NCBI GenBank assembly: GCA_016932415.1
Contig: JAFGCX010000010.1
Coordinates: forward strand, 310,001 to 374,000
Source: Candidatus Krumholzibacteriota bacterium
GTDB taxonomy: Bacteria > Krumholzibacteriota > Krumholzibacteriia > Krumholzibacteriales > Krumholzibacteriaceae
DNA length: 64,000 nucleotides
Direction: 5' to 3'
Shown here: in pieces, positions 34,695 to 44,206 of the stretch
How positions within the stretch are numbered: position 1 is the first letter of the stretch
Layout: each line of letters opens with the position of its first letter
The notes under the pieces: generated by a model
Told to the model about the DNA's origin: nothing
What the model saw: the letters and a program-made list of their open reading frames with translations, nothing else
Databases searched by the model: none
Position numbers and translations under genes: made by a program

Positions 34695-36767
34695 ATGATC
34701 AAGAAAAAGATGGACCTTGATGGTCGAGAGTATATTGTCGAGACAGGGAGGATGGCGCGCCAGGCTGACGGTTCGGTGCTTATAACCGAGCAGGGAACTA
34801 CAGTGCTTATCACAGCCGTCGCCTCAAAGGGAGCTGAAAGCGACAGGGGGTTTTTCCCTCTCTTCGTTGAATACAGGGAGAAGTTCTATGCGGCAGGGAA
34901 GATCCCCGGAGGATTCTTCAAACGCGAGGGACGCCCCAGCGAAAGCGAGACTCTCAGCTGCCGGCTTATCGACAGACCGATCAGGCCGCTTTTTCCCGAA
35001 GGGTTCAATTATGAAGTCCAGGTAGCGGCGACAGTCCTCAGCAGCGATCAGCAGCATCAGGCCGATGTCCTCGGTATCACTGGAGCTTCTCTCGCGCTGA
35101 ACCTGTCCGATATTCCGTTTGAAGGAATCATAAGCGGAGTCCGCGTGGGAATGAAAGAGGACGGGTTTATTCTTAATCCTACCTTCGAGCAGATGCAGGA
35201 CGGCGGATTCGAGCTTGTGATAGCCGGATCAGATGACGCGATAATCATGGTGGAAGGCGGAGCGGATGAGGCATCCGAAGAGAAGATAATGGAAGCTCTC
35301 GACTTCGGGCATGAGAAGATCAGGGAGCTGAACGCCTTTCAAAGGGAATTTCTCGCTGAATGCGAGATTCCGGAAAAAAGGAGCTTTACGCCAAAGGAGA
35401 TCGATGAATCTCTCAAGACCAGGCTGGTCGAAGAATATACAGGCGAAGTAGACCGCAGATGCAGGTTGAAAGGAAAGCATGTCAGGGGAAACGCTCTTGC
35501 CGCCCTTACCGACGAAGCGATTCTGAAATATGAAGATGAATTTCCTGAATCATCGGGAGATATATCAGCGATAATGCACGAGATAGAACGCACTGTCGTA
35601 AGAAAGATGATACTTGACGAGAAGGTCAGGACTGACGGCAGGAAGTATGACGAGATAAGAGATATTACCTGCGAAGTAAGCGTCCTTCCGAGAACTCACG
35701 GAAGCGCTCTTTTCACAAGGGGAGAGACGCAGAGTCTCGTAGTGACCACCCTTGGGACATCCCAGGATGAACAGAGGATCGACGCTCTGGATGGAGAGTC
35801 GTGGAAAAAATACATGCTTCATTACAATTTTCCCCCTTACAGCGTAGGCGAAGTAGGATTTTTCAGAGGAGCCGGGCGCAGGGAGATCGGTCATGGCGCT
35901 CTGGCCGAGCGGGCTATAAGACCTGTCCTTCCCAAGGAAGACATATTCCCATATACGATCAGGGTCGTCTCCGACATCATGGAATCGAACGGTTCAAGTT
36001 CAATGGCCTCGGTCTGCGGAGGATCCCTTTCGTTGATGGATGCCGGAGTACCCGTCATCGGTCCGGTAGCGGGCGTGGCGATGGGAATGATACTCGAAGG
36101 TGAAAAATACGCGATCCTTACCGATATTCTCGGTCTTGAGGATCACCTGGGAGATATGGACTTCAAGGTGACAGGGACTTCAAAGGGAATAACCGGCTTC
36201 CAGATGGATGTAAAGATCATGGGGATATCCCGCGATGTGATGAAGGAAGCGATCGGACAGGCCCGCAAGGCGAGATTGAAGATACTGGATATCATGGCTG
36301 AAGTGATGCCGGAGCCGCGCGAGGAAATATCCCCGTTTGCCCCGAAGATCGTCCAGATCAAGATTCCGGTCGACAAGATAAGGGAGATCATCGGCCCGGG
36401 GGGCAAGATGATCAGGCATATCCAGGACACGACTGGTGCCAAGATAGATATCGATGATGATGGTACAGTCGCAATCGCCGCGGTAGACCAGGCTTCGGGA
36501 GACAAGGCTCTTGAGATGATCAATCTTATTACCGCCGAACCGGAACTGGACAAGATATATAAAGGCACGGTAAAGAGCATCGTCACCTTCGGCGCTTTCG
36601 TTGAGATACTTCCCGGTAAGGATGGACTTCTGCATATATCAGAGATCGATAACAAGAGGATCAATAATGTGGAAGACGTACTTAAACTCGGGCAGGAGCT
36701 TGAAGTTAAAGTCATCGGTATAGACAGGGAAGGGAAGATACGGCTGAGCCGTAAGGTCCTTCTTTAA
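34695..36767 (+). CDS. pnp: Polynucleotide phosphorylase
   Basis: The 690-residue 3'-5' exoribonuclease uses phosphate to degrade mRNA and can add nucleotides in reverse. Two RNase PH domains (about 5-215 and 310-540) flank a helical linker; the active-site region includes GDMDFKVTGT. A KH domain (IPVDKIREIIGPGGKMIRHI region, about 557-610) and an S1 domain (GTVKSIVTFGAFVE, about 620-688) follow. Length is normal. The 89 bp leader has CCCCTCT and AGGGG/AGAGGG stretches that can pair in two ways but no T-run. Confidence 0.97.
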   Translation: MIKKKMDLDGREYIVETGRMARQADGSVLITEQGTTVLITAVASKGAESDRGFFPLFVEYREKFYAAGKIPGGFFKREGRPSESETLSCRLIDRPIRPLFPEGFNYEVQVAATVLSSDQQHQADVLGITGASLALNLSDIPFEGIISGVRVGMKEDGFILNPTFEQMQDGGFELVIAGSDDAIIMVEGGADEASEEKIMEALDFGHEKIRELNAFQREFLAECEIPEKRSFTPKEIDESLKTRLVEEYTGEVDRRCRLKGKHVRGNALAALTDEAILKYEDEFPESSGDISAIMHEIERTVVRKMILDEKVRTDGRKYDEIRDITCEVSVLPRTHGSALFTRGETQSLVVTTLGTSQDEQRIDALDGESWKKYMLHYNFPPYSVGEVGFFRGAGRREIGHGALAERAIRPVLPKEDIFPYTIRVVSDIMESNGSSSMASVCGGSLSLMDAGVPVIGPVAGVAMGMILEGEKYAILTDILGLEDHLGDMDFKVTGTSKGITGFQMDVKIMGISRDVMKEAIGQARKARLKILDIMAEVMPEPREEISPFAPKIVQIKIPVDKIREIIGPGGKMIRHIQDTTGAKIDIDDDGTVAIAAVDQASGDKALEMINLITAEPELDKIYKGTVKSIVTFGAFVEILPGKDGLLHISEIDNKRINNVEDVLKLGQELEVKVIGIDREGKIRLSRKVLL

Positions 36768-36775
36768 AATGCCTT

Positions 36776-38032
36776 ATGCTTAAATTGCCCCGGCCTCAGA
36801 GAATTGTCCTTGAATCGGGCGCCAGGCTGCTCTATCAGCGCAATCCCGTATCTCCGACAGTAGCATTCGGTGTCTGGATCACCAGGGGATCGAGAGATGA
36901 GAAGTCCTCTGAAAGGGGATATTCACATCTTCTCGAACATATGGTATTCAGAGGTACCGTGGCGCGGTCTGCTCTTGAGATAGCTCTCGACCTCGAGACG
37001 ATCGGAGGGCAATGGGACGCGTATACGGGCAAGGAGGAGACCTGTTATCACGGCAAGGTCCTCGAGGAGAATTTTGAGAGCCTGGCCGATATTTTCGCTG
37101 ATATAGTCCTATATCCCTCGATTCCGCTGGAAGCCCTTCCCATTGAGAAAAAGATCATAATGGAAGAGATCAGGTCCGTTGCCGATTCGCCCGAAGAGAG
37201 CGCCTATGAGTATTTCTTTCAGAATCTATATTATGGCAACCAGCTTGGTTATCCAGTGACGGGAAGTATCGAAGACGTTGCCGGTTCAACGAGGAGAAGA
37301 CTGATCTCCTTCCGCCGCAGGACATATAACGCTCAAAACGCAGTCCTTGTCTTTATAGGCAATATTCCGGTCAATAAGGTAGTCTCCATTCTGGACAGGA
37401 GATTCAGGTTCTCCCCGGGAGCGGCCGCGGCCGAAAGGAAGCTTCCCCGGTTCAAACAGAAACGTTCAGTGCATGTGAGACGTTCGGATCTTTCGCAGTC
37501 GCATATCTGCGCCGGTGTAAGAGTCGGTTCGGCCTCTGATCCTGAAAGATATCCGCTTCTCGTCCTTTCGAATATTCTCGGCGGAGGAGTATCATCAAGG
37601 ATGTTTCAGTCACTCAGGGAAGAGTCGGGGCTCGCCTATTCGATCTTTTCAAGCGTGAATTTCTGGAAGGATACGGGAGCTTTCTCCACATTCTTCTCCG
37701 TCGATCCGAAAAACCTTTCCCGGGCTGTCGATCTTTACAAAAGGGAGACAGTAAAGATCATGAGCGACGGCCTGAGGAAAGAAGAACTCGAGAGCGCTAT
37801 AGCGCAGATAAAGGGGTCTGTCATTTTCGGTATCGAAAGCGTCGACAGCAGGATGTTCAGACTCTTTCATAACTATTTTCATTATGACAGGTATCTCTCA
37901 CTGCCTTCCCTGATAAAGAGTATTGAAGAAGTCAGCCTGGACGATCTGATGCGGGTCGCTGAGAAGTACCTCGGTGACGAGAATCATATCTACGTCAATG
38001 TCGGACCAAAAAAACTGAAAGGGATCGCGTAA
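36776..38032 (+). CDS. M16-family zinc metalloprotease (processing-peptidase type)
   Basis: The 418-residue protease has the inverted zinc motif HLLEH (51-55), with the third ligand Glu131 exactly 76 residues later. This is the HxxEHx76E arrangement of the pitrilysin/MPP family. The C-terminal half forms the second, non-catalytic M16 domain. There is no signal peptide, so it should be cytoplasmic. Placement after pnp and before dut is a frequent bacterial arrangement (YmxG/PqqL-like). It ends by overlapping the first base of dut. Natural substrate is unknown. Confidence 0.92.
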   Translation: MLKLPRPQRIVLESGARLLYQRNPVSPTVAFGVWITRGSRDEKSSERGYSHLLEHMVFRGTVARSALEIALDLETIGGQWDAYTGKEETCYHGKVLEENFESLADIFADIVLYPSIPLEALPIEKKIIMEEIRSVADSPEESAYEYFFQNLYYGNQLGYPVTGSIEDVAGSTRRRLISFRRRTYNAQNAVLVFIGNIPVNKVVSILDRRFRFSPGAAAAERKLPRFKQKRSVHVRRSDLSQSHICAGVRVGSASDPERYPLLVLSNILGGGVSSRMFQSLREESGLAYSIFSSVNFWKDTGAFSTFFSVDPKNLSRAVDLYKRETVKIMSDGLRKEELESAIAQIKGSVIFGIESVDSRMFRLFHNYFHYDRYLSLPSLIKSIEEVSLDDLMRVAEKYLGDENHIYVNVGPKKLKGIA

Positions 38033-38499
38033 TGACTCCCGACCCGCTTAAGGTAAAGGTGTCGATCAGGTATCTTCCCGGACATGACGGGTTGCCTGCC
38101 GTAAGGCGGATGACCGGCGGGTCGAGCGGATACGATATATGCGCCGCGTGCACGGAAGAGATCGTCATACCTCCTGGAGAGGCCGCCGTCATCCCTTCAG
38201 GGTTCGAACTGTCGATACCAAAAGGTTTTGAGGCGCAGATCCGTCCACGGAGCGGACTTGCCCTCAAAAAGAGGATCGGTCTTCTGAACAGCCCCGGTAC
38301 GATAGACAGCGACTACAGGGGAGAAGTCGGAGTGATCCTTTACAATTTCGGAGACGAGGATTTTACGGTACGCCGCGGAGACAGGATAGCGCAGATGGTC
38401 TTCTCTGTTTTGCCCGAAGTCGAGATGGAAGGCGTCGACAGCCTTGACGAGACAGGCAGGGGCGAAGGGGGTTTTGGACATACCGGGCAGGGAGGATAG
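38032..38499 (+). CDS. dut: dUTP diphosphatase
   Basis: The 155-residue enzyme hydrolyses dUTP to dUMP, keeping uracil out of DNA and feeding thymidylate synthesis. All five trimeric dUTPase motifs are present: GSSGYDI, RPRSGLALK, GTIDSDYRGEVGV, RGDRIAQMVF and GRGEGGFGHTG (the P-loop-like C-terminal motif). The last normally reads GGFGSTG, so one residue differs. It starts 1 bp inside the M16 gene and ends 1 bp before the deacetylase start. Confidence 0.96.
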   Translation: MTPDPLKVKVSIRYLPGHDGLPAVRRMTGGSSGYDICAACTEEIVIPPGEAAVIPSGFELSIPKGFEAQIRPRSGLALKKRIGLLNSPGTIDSDYRGEVGVILYNFGDEDFTVRRGDRIAQMVFSVLPEVEMEGVDSLDETGRGEGGFGHTGQGG

Positions 38500-38500
38500 G

Positions 38501-39382
38501 ATGTCGTGGTTTCTGGCTCCTGTCCTGATCGTCATCACCGTTCTGGCGGTCTTCTGCACCTGGAAAATCAGGTGGGGGCCGCCGCGCGTCGATATTCCGA
38601 AGGTCCTCGCGTTTCACAAGGTCACCGGTTTTGAACTGGGCGGTACCTGGATCACAAGGAAAAGATTCGCATCGTCGCTCGATTTTCTTCTCGATTCAGG
38701 ATTCACGTTCATAGGTGAGGATAGTTATCTCGATGCCGTTACAGGTCGAAGGGTCTCGAGCGGACGTGAAGTGCTGCTTACATTCGATGACGGCTACAGG
38801 ATGATACTCGACAATGCCATTCCAGCTCTTGAAGAGCGGAATATCCCCGCGCTGATATTTCTTGTCACTTCCTATGCCGGCAGAGAGAACAGATGGGAGC
38901 TTCAGCTTCCCGGAAGAAAATTCGATCATATGGGTTGGGATGAGGTATCCGATCTATACAAAAGAGGTTTTTCTTTCGGTTCACACGGACGGTCGCACAG
39001 GGATCTGACAAGGCTTGGAGTCGATGATCTCAGGCAGGAACTTTCAATCTCGAAAAGTGTCATTGAGGAAGTGACCTCAGGAAAAGTCAGGACTCTGTCA
39101 TATCCGTTCGGAAGAAGTAACGCCATGGTGAGGGAGGAGGCGAGAGAGGCGCGGTATGAAGCCGCTTTTACTCTTTATCCTTCAGGCAGGAACAGTGAAA
39201 TAGACCGTTTTGATCTCAGGCGCGAGGGAGTCTGGATAATCGATTCCAGAAGGTCGATCGGCAACAAGCTCGGACTGGGGAGCCTGTTCTGGCTGGAAGA
39301 TCTGAAAGGAAGATCGATCAACAGTGTCGCCTCGCTGACTCCCCTGTTAAAGGGAGATTCTCCATTTAAGAAAATTTGCTGA
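38501..39382 (+). CDS. Membrane-anchored polysaccharide deacetylase
   Basis: About 293 residues from ATG 38501, preceded by GGGAGGATAGG. A hydrophobic N-terminal segment (residues 3-21) acts as a signal anchor. The NodB-homology domain includes LTFDDGY (the catalytic Asp-Asp) near residue 88 and the metal motif GSHGRSHRDLTRL. Such enzymes remove acetyl groups from cell-wall or capsular polysaccharides on the outer face of the membrane. The start in dut's 3' end (38444) in the same frame would put the anchor far inside and was not used. Substrate is unknown. Confidence 0.88.
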   Translation: MSWFLAPVLIVITVLAVFCTWKIRWGPPRVDIPKVLAFHKVTGFELGGTWITRKRFASSLDFLLDSGFTFIGEDSYLDAVTGRRVSSGREVLLTFDDGYRMILDNAIPALEERNIPALIFLVTSYAGRENRWELQLPGRKFDHMGWDEVSDLYKRGFSFGSHGRSHRDLTRLGVDDLRQELSISKSVIEEVTSGKVRTLSYPFGRSNAMVREEAREARYEAAFTLYPSGRNSEIDRFDLRREGVWIIDSRRSIGNKLGLGSLFWLEDLKGRSINSVASLTPLLKGDSPFKKIC

Positions 39383-39434
39383 ACCGCGATCGGAAAGAGT
39401 CTGACCCCCCGGGGACCGATCTGTCATCTGCCGG

Positions 39435-40580
39435 TCAATTCCTGACAAGCGAATACGATCTTCCGCTTTCGTTGGTCTTATAGATCATCCCTGCCTGCTG
39501 GACCCTGTCAATGATCCTTCCAGGGATGATCTTTCGAGCGGCCAGGACCTCGAGCGTGAACGGGTACGTTCCGCTTGTGGCAGCGTATTCTTCGAGAGCC
39601 TCGATGACTTTCGCTTCAAGCAGGCGCATTTTCAACTCGGTCATATTTTCCGCTGATTCAAGCCCCATATTTTTACCGGTCTTCAACGGCATGGTGACGC
39701 TCGCTGCCGTCCAACCTGGAGGGCTCAGAAAGGGGACGAGGTACTCTCCGATGGCGAAACCGGCGATCAGTACTACCAGCGTGACGAAGGTGGGCATTAC
39801 TGCGGATCTGTTTTTGACTTTCAACTCGGGGATATGCTCACTCACTTCGATCCTGTCAGCGGCGTGATCTTCCTTGATTTCAAGCATCCCTTTTTCAAGA
39901 AGCAGCTTGAGCGATTCATATGTAGTGAATCTTGCCATCCTCGAGTTGGTTATAAGATATTCAAGCGTCCTCTCCGTTTCAAGAAGCTCATAGAGCACTT
40001 CCTCGTTTCTGGAGATCGAGAATCCTCTTTCGGCGGGAAACGGAAGGCGACTGAACCTCATAGATTCGCTTGAGAATATCCTTTTCATCTCGGGCATCTC
40101 GTCGATCCTCCGCATGCTCTCCATAAGCACGCCTTCTACCTTGATTGCCGAGAACGACCTGACTCCTGACAGGATATTCTTTCCAATGATGAATTTGTAG
40201 TGACTCCTGGGCCAGCTGAGGACTTCCTGTACCGATTCATATATCTGTTCGGTAAATATCTCGGTAAGTTCATCTTCTGAAAAATATTTTTCCGACAGCA
40301 ATATCTCCGTGAGGTCCATATTCGATTCCGACTGGATCTGCTGCAGATTGTTCATCTTGTCCCTGCTGATGAATCCGTATTTGAGGAGATAATCTTTCAG
40401 CGGATCCTTTGAGCGGTTCCGCCTGTCCCTGGTAGATATTATCAGTCCGTCCTTGAAGAATATCGCGGCGTTACTGTCGGCGTTTACCGAGAGCATACCC
40501 GATTTTTTCTGGATCGATATCAGCTGAAATATCTCACTCAGTCCAAAATCTTTTGCGTTTCCCTCAAGGGCCATCTCCAT
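39435..40580 (-). CDS. DUF4388-domain protein with transmembrane segment
   Basis: The 381-residue protein opens with a DUF4388/PATAN-type domain (about 3-130) containing the usual LSEIFQLISIQKKSGMLSV start and a DGLIISTRD motif. Residues about 263-285 form one membrane segment, followed by an external or periplasmic domain of about 95 residues. DUF4388 proteins are often linked to type IV pili or two-component regulation, but the function here is not known. It ends the minus-strand operon, 6 bp after the TPR gene. The plus-strand neighbour upstream is convergent. Confidence 0.75.
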   Translation of the reverse strand: MEMALEGNAKDFGLSEIFQLISIQKKSGMLSVNADSNAAIFFKDGLIISTRDRRNRSKDPLKDYLLKYGFISRDKMNNLQQIQSESNMDLTEILLSEKYFSEDELTEIFTEQIYESVQEVLSWPRSHYKFIIGKNILSGVRSFSAIKVEGVLMESMRRIDEMPEMKRIFSSESMRFSRLPFPAERGFSISRNEEVLYELLETERTLEYLITNSRMARFTTYESLKLLLEKGMLEIKEDHAADRIEVSEHIPELKVKNRSAVMPTFVTLVVLIAGFAIGEYLVPFLSPPGWTAASVTMPLKTGKNMGLESAENMTELKMRLLEAKVIEALEEYAATSGTYPFTLEVLAARKIIPGRIIDRVQQAGMIYKTNESGRSYSLVRN

Positions 40581-40586
40581 GCCTCT

Positions 40587-42539
40587 CTATAGTGAATCGA
40601 GGAATGCCTCGAAATTCTCCCGGCCCGCCCCGGTCTTTTCTTCGACCGTGTCTTCAGCCATAGCGTTCTTTTTGCTTTCCTGCTTTTCTTCAGGCAGGAA
40701 TTCGGGAGGTAGTATCTTGAAGTTCTTCTGATCCTGGACAGGTCTTATTCTCAGAGTCGTCAGGTAACTCAGGGTCAGTATGATTACGGGGAGAGCTATC
40801 CTTATGACCGGGGAAGGGGCAATGAGCACGCGCGGATCCTTGAAATAGAAACCGGACCAGACGAGAGTGAGGATCGCGGCGGAATCAACGATCATATGGC
40901 ATATGCCCGAACCTGTTCTGCCGTACCAGATGCGGGCAGCGCCTGGGATGATCATCACTTTCCATCCCGCCTTGCTGCCTCCCGATGGTCCGATCTTCTG
41001 TCTTCTGTGTCTAAGGAGAGCTTCCATCACCTTTACGCTAGAGAGTCCGTTGATCAGGTTTGTGCAATCGCCGCAAAGGGAAAGTCCGGTATCCTGATTC
41101 GAGCAGGATGGACAGGTCGCCGTTGAGCAGTTAGCGCATCTGAATACTTTCCAGTCACCCGATATCCGGCCGCTGATGAAAATACCGAGAAATATCGAAC
41201 CGCCCAGCAGGTACCCCAGCCATCTGAATGGAAAAAGCAGCCAGGGCCTGAAGAGTTCTCCTATCAGGGGAGTATCGTAAAGAGCAGCTTCATCCTTTGC
41301 CATCGACCACAGGTACCGGTTAGGGAAGGATTGGTCATAGACCGAAAGATCTCTCAACCTGGTCGATGGGTGATAATCCCTGAATTTCTCGATCCCGTGC
41401 GAACTGGCCTGTTTCAGCGCTCTGCTTGATTCGGCGAAGAGCATCTTGTTGATATACGCCTGACCTATATTGAAGTGAGCGACCGCGTTCGTCGAATCGA
41501 TCGCAAGGACGTTCTGGTACCCGGCCAGCGCCTTGTTATAATCCGCCTGCATGAAATAGACATTTCCCAGGTTCAGATAGGCGGGAGCGAAACTTCCGTC
41601 GGCAGAGACCGAAGCAAGCAGATGTGTCCTTGCTTCTTCGTATCGTCCGATCCTGTACATCAGCGTTCCGAGCGCGAACTCTTTCGCTCCTTCGAACCGC
41701 GCGCCTTCGATTTTGTCGATCGAATCGATGAGCCCCTGGTTTCCGCCCGATTCGTTCAGAAGGGCCAGCCTGCCGGTTATGCTGTTCCGGTCGATCGCCG
41801 GTATTGCCATGTTGGAGAGTGGAGCAGTGACGGAGATGATCCCTGTGACTATGACGAGGAAAGTAACAGCGGTCTTTTCCCTTCTTGTCATGAACATCCA
41901 CAGAGTGCTGATAAGTATAGCTATATAGATCGCCGCTCCGAGCCGCATCACCAGCAGCGAGATGATGATCAATATCCCGATATATTTCGAAGGAGGGAAT
42001 GAATATTTTTTCGAATACGCTTCCTGCGTCTTGTGATTTATGAATTGCCAGTATTTGAAGATCATTATGACCAGCGTCAACGCGAGCGCTATTAGAGCCG
42101 AGGCGGCGAGATGTATCGCGAGGTTGAGCGCGAGAAGTCCCTGGTTGCGGAGACTCCAGGCCTGATGTTTAAACCCTTCGATAAGGTGGAACAGAAAATC
42201 GGGTGAACCTCGCAACAGTTCCACCCGGGCGAGAGTGAAGAAAGGATCCGGATTGCTCCCGGAGACAGAGCCACTAAGGATCAGCAATCCTTTGGCTTTT
42301 TCATAATTTCCAGCGTCGAGTTGTCTTACCGCTTCGCTGTATATCACCCTTGACGCTGTTTCAAGAGAAGGCGCACCCTCCTGAAGCCGCTCTGCCGAAT
42401 ATTCTCTCAAGACAGGGTTGGATATATTTTCCAATGAGTTAGCGAAAATATTATCGCATAATGCACTGCAGAGAAATACGCAGATAATAGCGGTGACTGT
42501 CCTTCGCGCCATAACTTGTTGTACCTTAATGCCTTTCAT
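40587..42539 (-). CDS. TPR and multi-pass membrane protein with cysteine-rich segment
   Basis: About 650 residues. A signal-like hydrophobic stretch (ARRTVTAIICVFLCSALC) is followed by TPR-like helices, several membrane segments (about 150-240), more TPR repeats (about 300-400) and a second membrane region. Around residues 465-490 is a cysteine-rich segment (CANC...CPSC...CGDC) that could bind zinc, then membrane segments near the C-terminus. I do not recognise a named family. It shares an operon with the DUF4388 gene and, possibly, with a small upstream ORF. ATG 42539 or ATG 42512 may be the true start; TTG 42545 is also in frame. Confidence 0.7.
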   Translation of the reverse strand: MKGIKVQQVMARRTVTAIICVFLCSALCDNIFANSLENISNPVLREYSAERLQEGAPSLETASRVIYSEAVRQLDAGNYEKAKGLLILSGSVSGSNPDPFFTLARVELLRGSPDFLFHLIEGFKHQAWSLRNQGLLALNLAIHLAASALIALALTLVIMIFKYWQFINHKTQEAYSKKYSFPPSKYIGILIIISLLVMRLGAAIYIAILISTLWMFMTRREKTAVTFLVIVTGIISVTAPLSNMAIPAIDRNSITGRLALLNESGGNQGLIDSIDKIEGARFEGAKEFALGTLMYRIGRYEEARTHLLASVSADGSFAPAYLNLGNVYFMQADYNKALAGYQNVLAIDSTNAVAHFNIGQAYINKMLFAESSRALKQASSHGIEKFRDYHPSTRLRDLSVYDQSFPNRYLWSMAKDEAALYDTPLIGELFRPWLLFPFRWLGYLLGGSIFLGIFISGRISGDWKVFRCANCSTATCPSCSNQDTGLSLCGDCTNLINGLSSVKVMEALLRHRRQKIGPSGGSKAGWKVMIIPGAARIWYGRTGSGICHMIVDSAAILTLVWSGFYFKDPRVLIAPSPVIRIALPVIILTLSYLTTLRIRPVQDQKNFKILPPEFLPEEKQESKKNAMAEDTVEEKTGAGRENFEAFLDSL

Positions 42540-42702
42540 GATCAAAAAGCGCCATTTCCAGCAGTAGTATCTGCCTCACAGGTCCTTTTGATTCCACATC
42601 GGCAATTATCATGCCGTAAGGGGAGACGACTGAGATAATCATCGACTGTGGTATTTCATCATTTACACCGGCCTCTCCGGGTGTTACATAGATATATAGC
42701 AT
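42526..42702 (-). CDS. Possible small ORF (58 residues) upstream of the TPR membrane protein
   Basis: This open frame on the minus strand starts at ATG 42702 and ends at TAA 42526, overlapping the start region of the TPR gene by 14 bp. It reads [13 protein letters not shown], then a run with [15 protein letters not shown] and LLLEMALF, so it is hydrophobic but not a clear membrane helix. No ribosome site precedes the ATG (AT-rich sequence instead), and no homolog is recognised. It may be a coupled leader peptide, a small regulator, or chance. The opposite strand is the asnS upstream region. Confidence 0.3.
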   Translation of the reverse strand: MLYIYVTPGEAGVNDEIPQSMIISVVSPYGMIIADVESKGPVRQILLLEMALFDHERH

Positions 42703-42754
42703 ATTTATATATATTGACTGTTCGTGTTGTTTTGACAGAAAGAGGGATAAGGCG

Positions 42755-44050
42755 ATGCAGCCGGCAGAGATTTCAGGAATAAGCAGATTCAGTGGTCAGG
42801 AAGTACTTCTCAAAGGCTGGGTATATAATTTTCGTTCCAGCGGCAGCATAATCTTCCTTCAACTCCGCGACGGGACGGGTGTAATCCAGTGCATAGTGGA
42901 AAAGACTCTTGTCGGTGATGAGCAGTTCGAGGCGGCGAAGACGATCACGCAGGAATCGTCGATCGAGATAAAAGGCATGGTTCGCGAGGATTCAAGGGCG
43001 CCGGGGGGTTTTGAGCTTGGAGTGACGGGTCTTTCGATCATCCAGGTGGCGGAGGAGTACCCGATCACCCCGAAGGAACATGGCAGCACTTTTCTCATGG
43101 ATAACAGGCATCTCTGGCTGAGGAGTTCGCGGCAGAACGCGATTCTCAGGATCAGGGCAAGCCTCATCCGGTATATAAGGGATTTTTTCGACAACCGGGG
43201 CTTTATCCTCTGCGATACGCCGATATTCACCCCGAACGCCTGCGAGGGGACGACGACCCTTTTCGAGACCGATTATTTCGGGGACAAGGCGTATCTTACT
43301 CAGAGCGGGCAGCTTTACAACGAAGCGACTGCGGCCGCTTTCAGAAAGGTATACTGTTTCGGTCCCACGTTCAGGGCGGAGAAATCGAAGACGAGAAGGC
43401 ATCTGATAGAATTCTGGATGGTGGAGCCTGAAGTCGCTTTTGCCGATCTTGACGATATCATGCAGCTTGCCGAGGATTTTATAGTCGATATAGTCGGCCG
43501 TGCCCTCGAGGATCATCGCTCCACGCTCGTCGATGTTCTTGAGAGGGATGTTACTCCTCTGGAAAAGGTCCAGCCGCCGTTTCCCAGGGTCTCATACATG
43601 GAGGCGGCTGCCATCCTCAAAAAGAAAGGGGTCGAATTCCAGACCGGAGGAGACTTCGGGGGGAATGACGAGACCGTACTGACAGAGGATTACGACAGGC
43701 CATTTTTTGTCCACCGTTTCCCGGCGGCGATCAAGGCGTTCTATATGGAACAGGATCCCGATGACAAGGATCTCAGCCTTTCCGTAGATCTTCTGGCGCC
43801 GGAAGGGTACGGGGAAATAATCGGTGGAGGCCAGAGAGCGTACGATCTCGATTTTCTCAGGAAAAGGATCAAAGAGCACGGACTCCCTGAAAAGGCGTTC
43901 GACTGGTATTTCGATCTCAGAAGATACGGCACCTTTCCTCATTCAGGTTTCGGCCTCGGTGTCGAAAGGACGCTCGCCTGGATATGCGGGATCAAGCATG
44001 TAAGAGAGACGATCCCATTCCCAAGGCTGATCAACAGGCTTTCTCCGTAG
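42755..44050 (+). CDS. asnS: Asparaginyl-tRNA synthetase
   Basis: The 431-residue enzyme charges tRNA(Asn). It has the N-terminal anticodon-binding OB fold (about 12-100), a class II catalytic domain with motif 2 ([15 protein letters not shown]) and motif 3 ([15 protein letters not shown], near 408-422). Overall length and the [10 protein letters not shown] motif favour AsnRS over AspRS. The start at ATG 42755 follows AAAGAGGGATAAGG. Upstream 209 bp is AT-rich. Confidence 0.96.
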   Translation: MQPAEISGISRFSGQEVLLKGWVYNFRSSGSIIFLQLRDGTGVIQCIVEKTLVGDEQFEAAKTITQESSIEIKGMVREDSRAPGGFELGVTGLSIIQVAEEYPITPKEHGSTFLMDNRHLWLRSSRQNAILRIRASLIRYIRDFFDNRGFILCDTPIFTPNACEGTTTLFETDYFGDKAYLTQSGQLYNEATAAAFRKVYCFGPTFRAEKSKTRRHLIEFWMVEPEVAFADLDDIMQLAEDFIVDIVGRALEDHRSTLVDVLERDVTPLEKVQPPFPRVSYMEAAAILKKKGVEFQTGGDFGGNDETVLTEDYDRPFFVHRFPAAIKAFYMEQDPDDKDLSLSVDLLAPEGYGEIIGGGQRAYDLDFLRKRIKEHGLPEKAFDWYFDLRRYGTFPHSGFGLGVERTLAWICGIKHVRETIPFPRLINRLSP

Positions 44051-44131
44051 CCGATGGCGTCAGGCGCGCCAGCCGGACCGCCAGGTGACTCCTTCCGGCG
44101 GGAGAAAGGTCGGGTCGGCGCAGCTTCCCTG

Positions 44132-44160
44132 TTGACCTTGCAGGGCCCATCTGCTAATTT
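44132..44160 (+). promoter_or_regulatory. Predicted sigma-70 promoter for the 1210-residue TPR gene
   Basis: TTGACC (44132-44137), a 17-base spacer and TAATTT (44155-44160), about 45 bases before the TTG start of the TPR gene. Matches are 5/6 and 4/6. A TAATAC at 44164-44169 is another possible -10. It lies in the gap after asnS, so the TPR gene may start a separate transcript. Confidence 0.55.
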
Positions 44161-44206
44161 ACTAATACTTTTTTAGTTTTTCTTCCTCTTTCAAGGAGGA
44201 ATTTCT

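Noticed and set aside
39383-39438. Bidirectional terminator between convergent genes at 39.4 kb
   Set aside because: A GACCG/CGGTC pair can form but it is only 5 bp with a 13-base loop and lacks a T-run on either strand.
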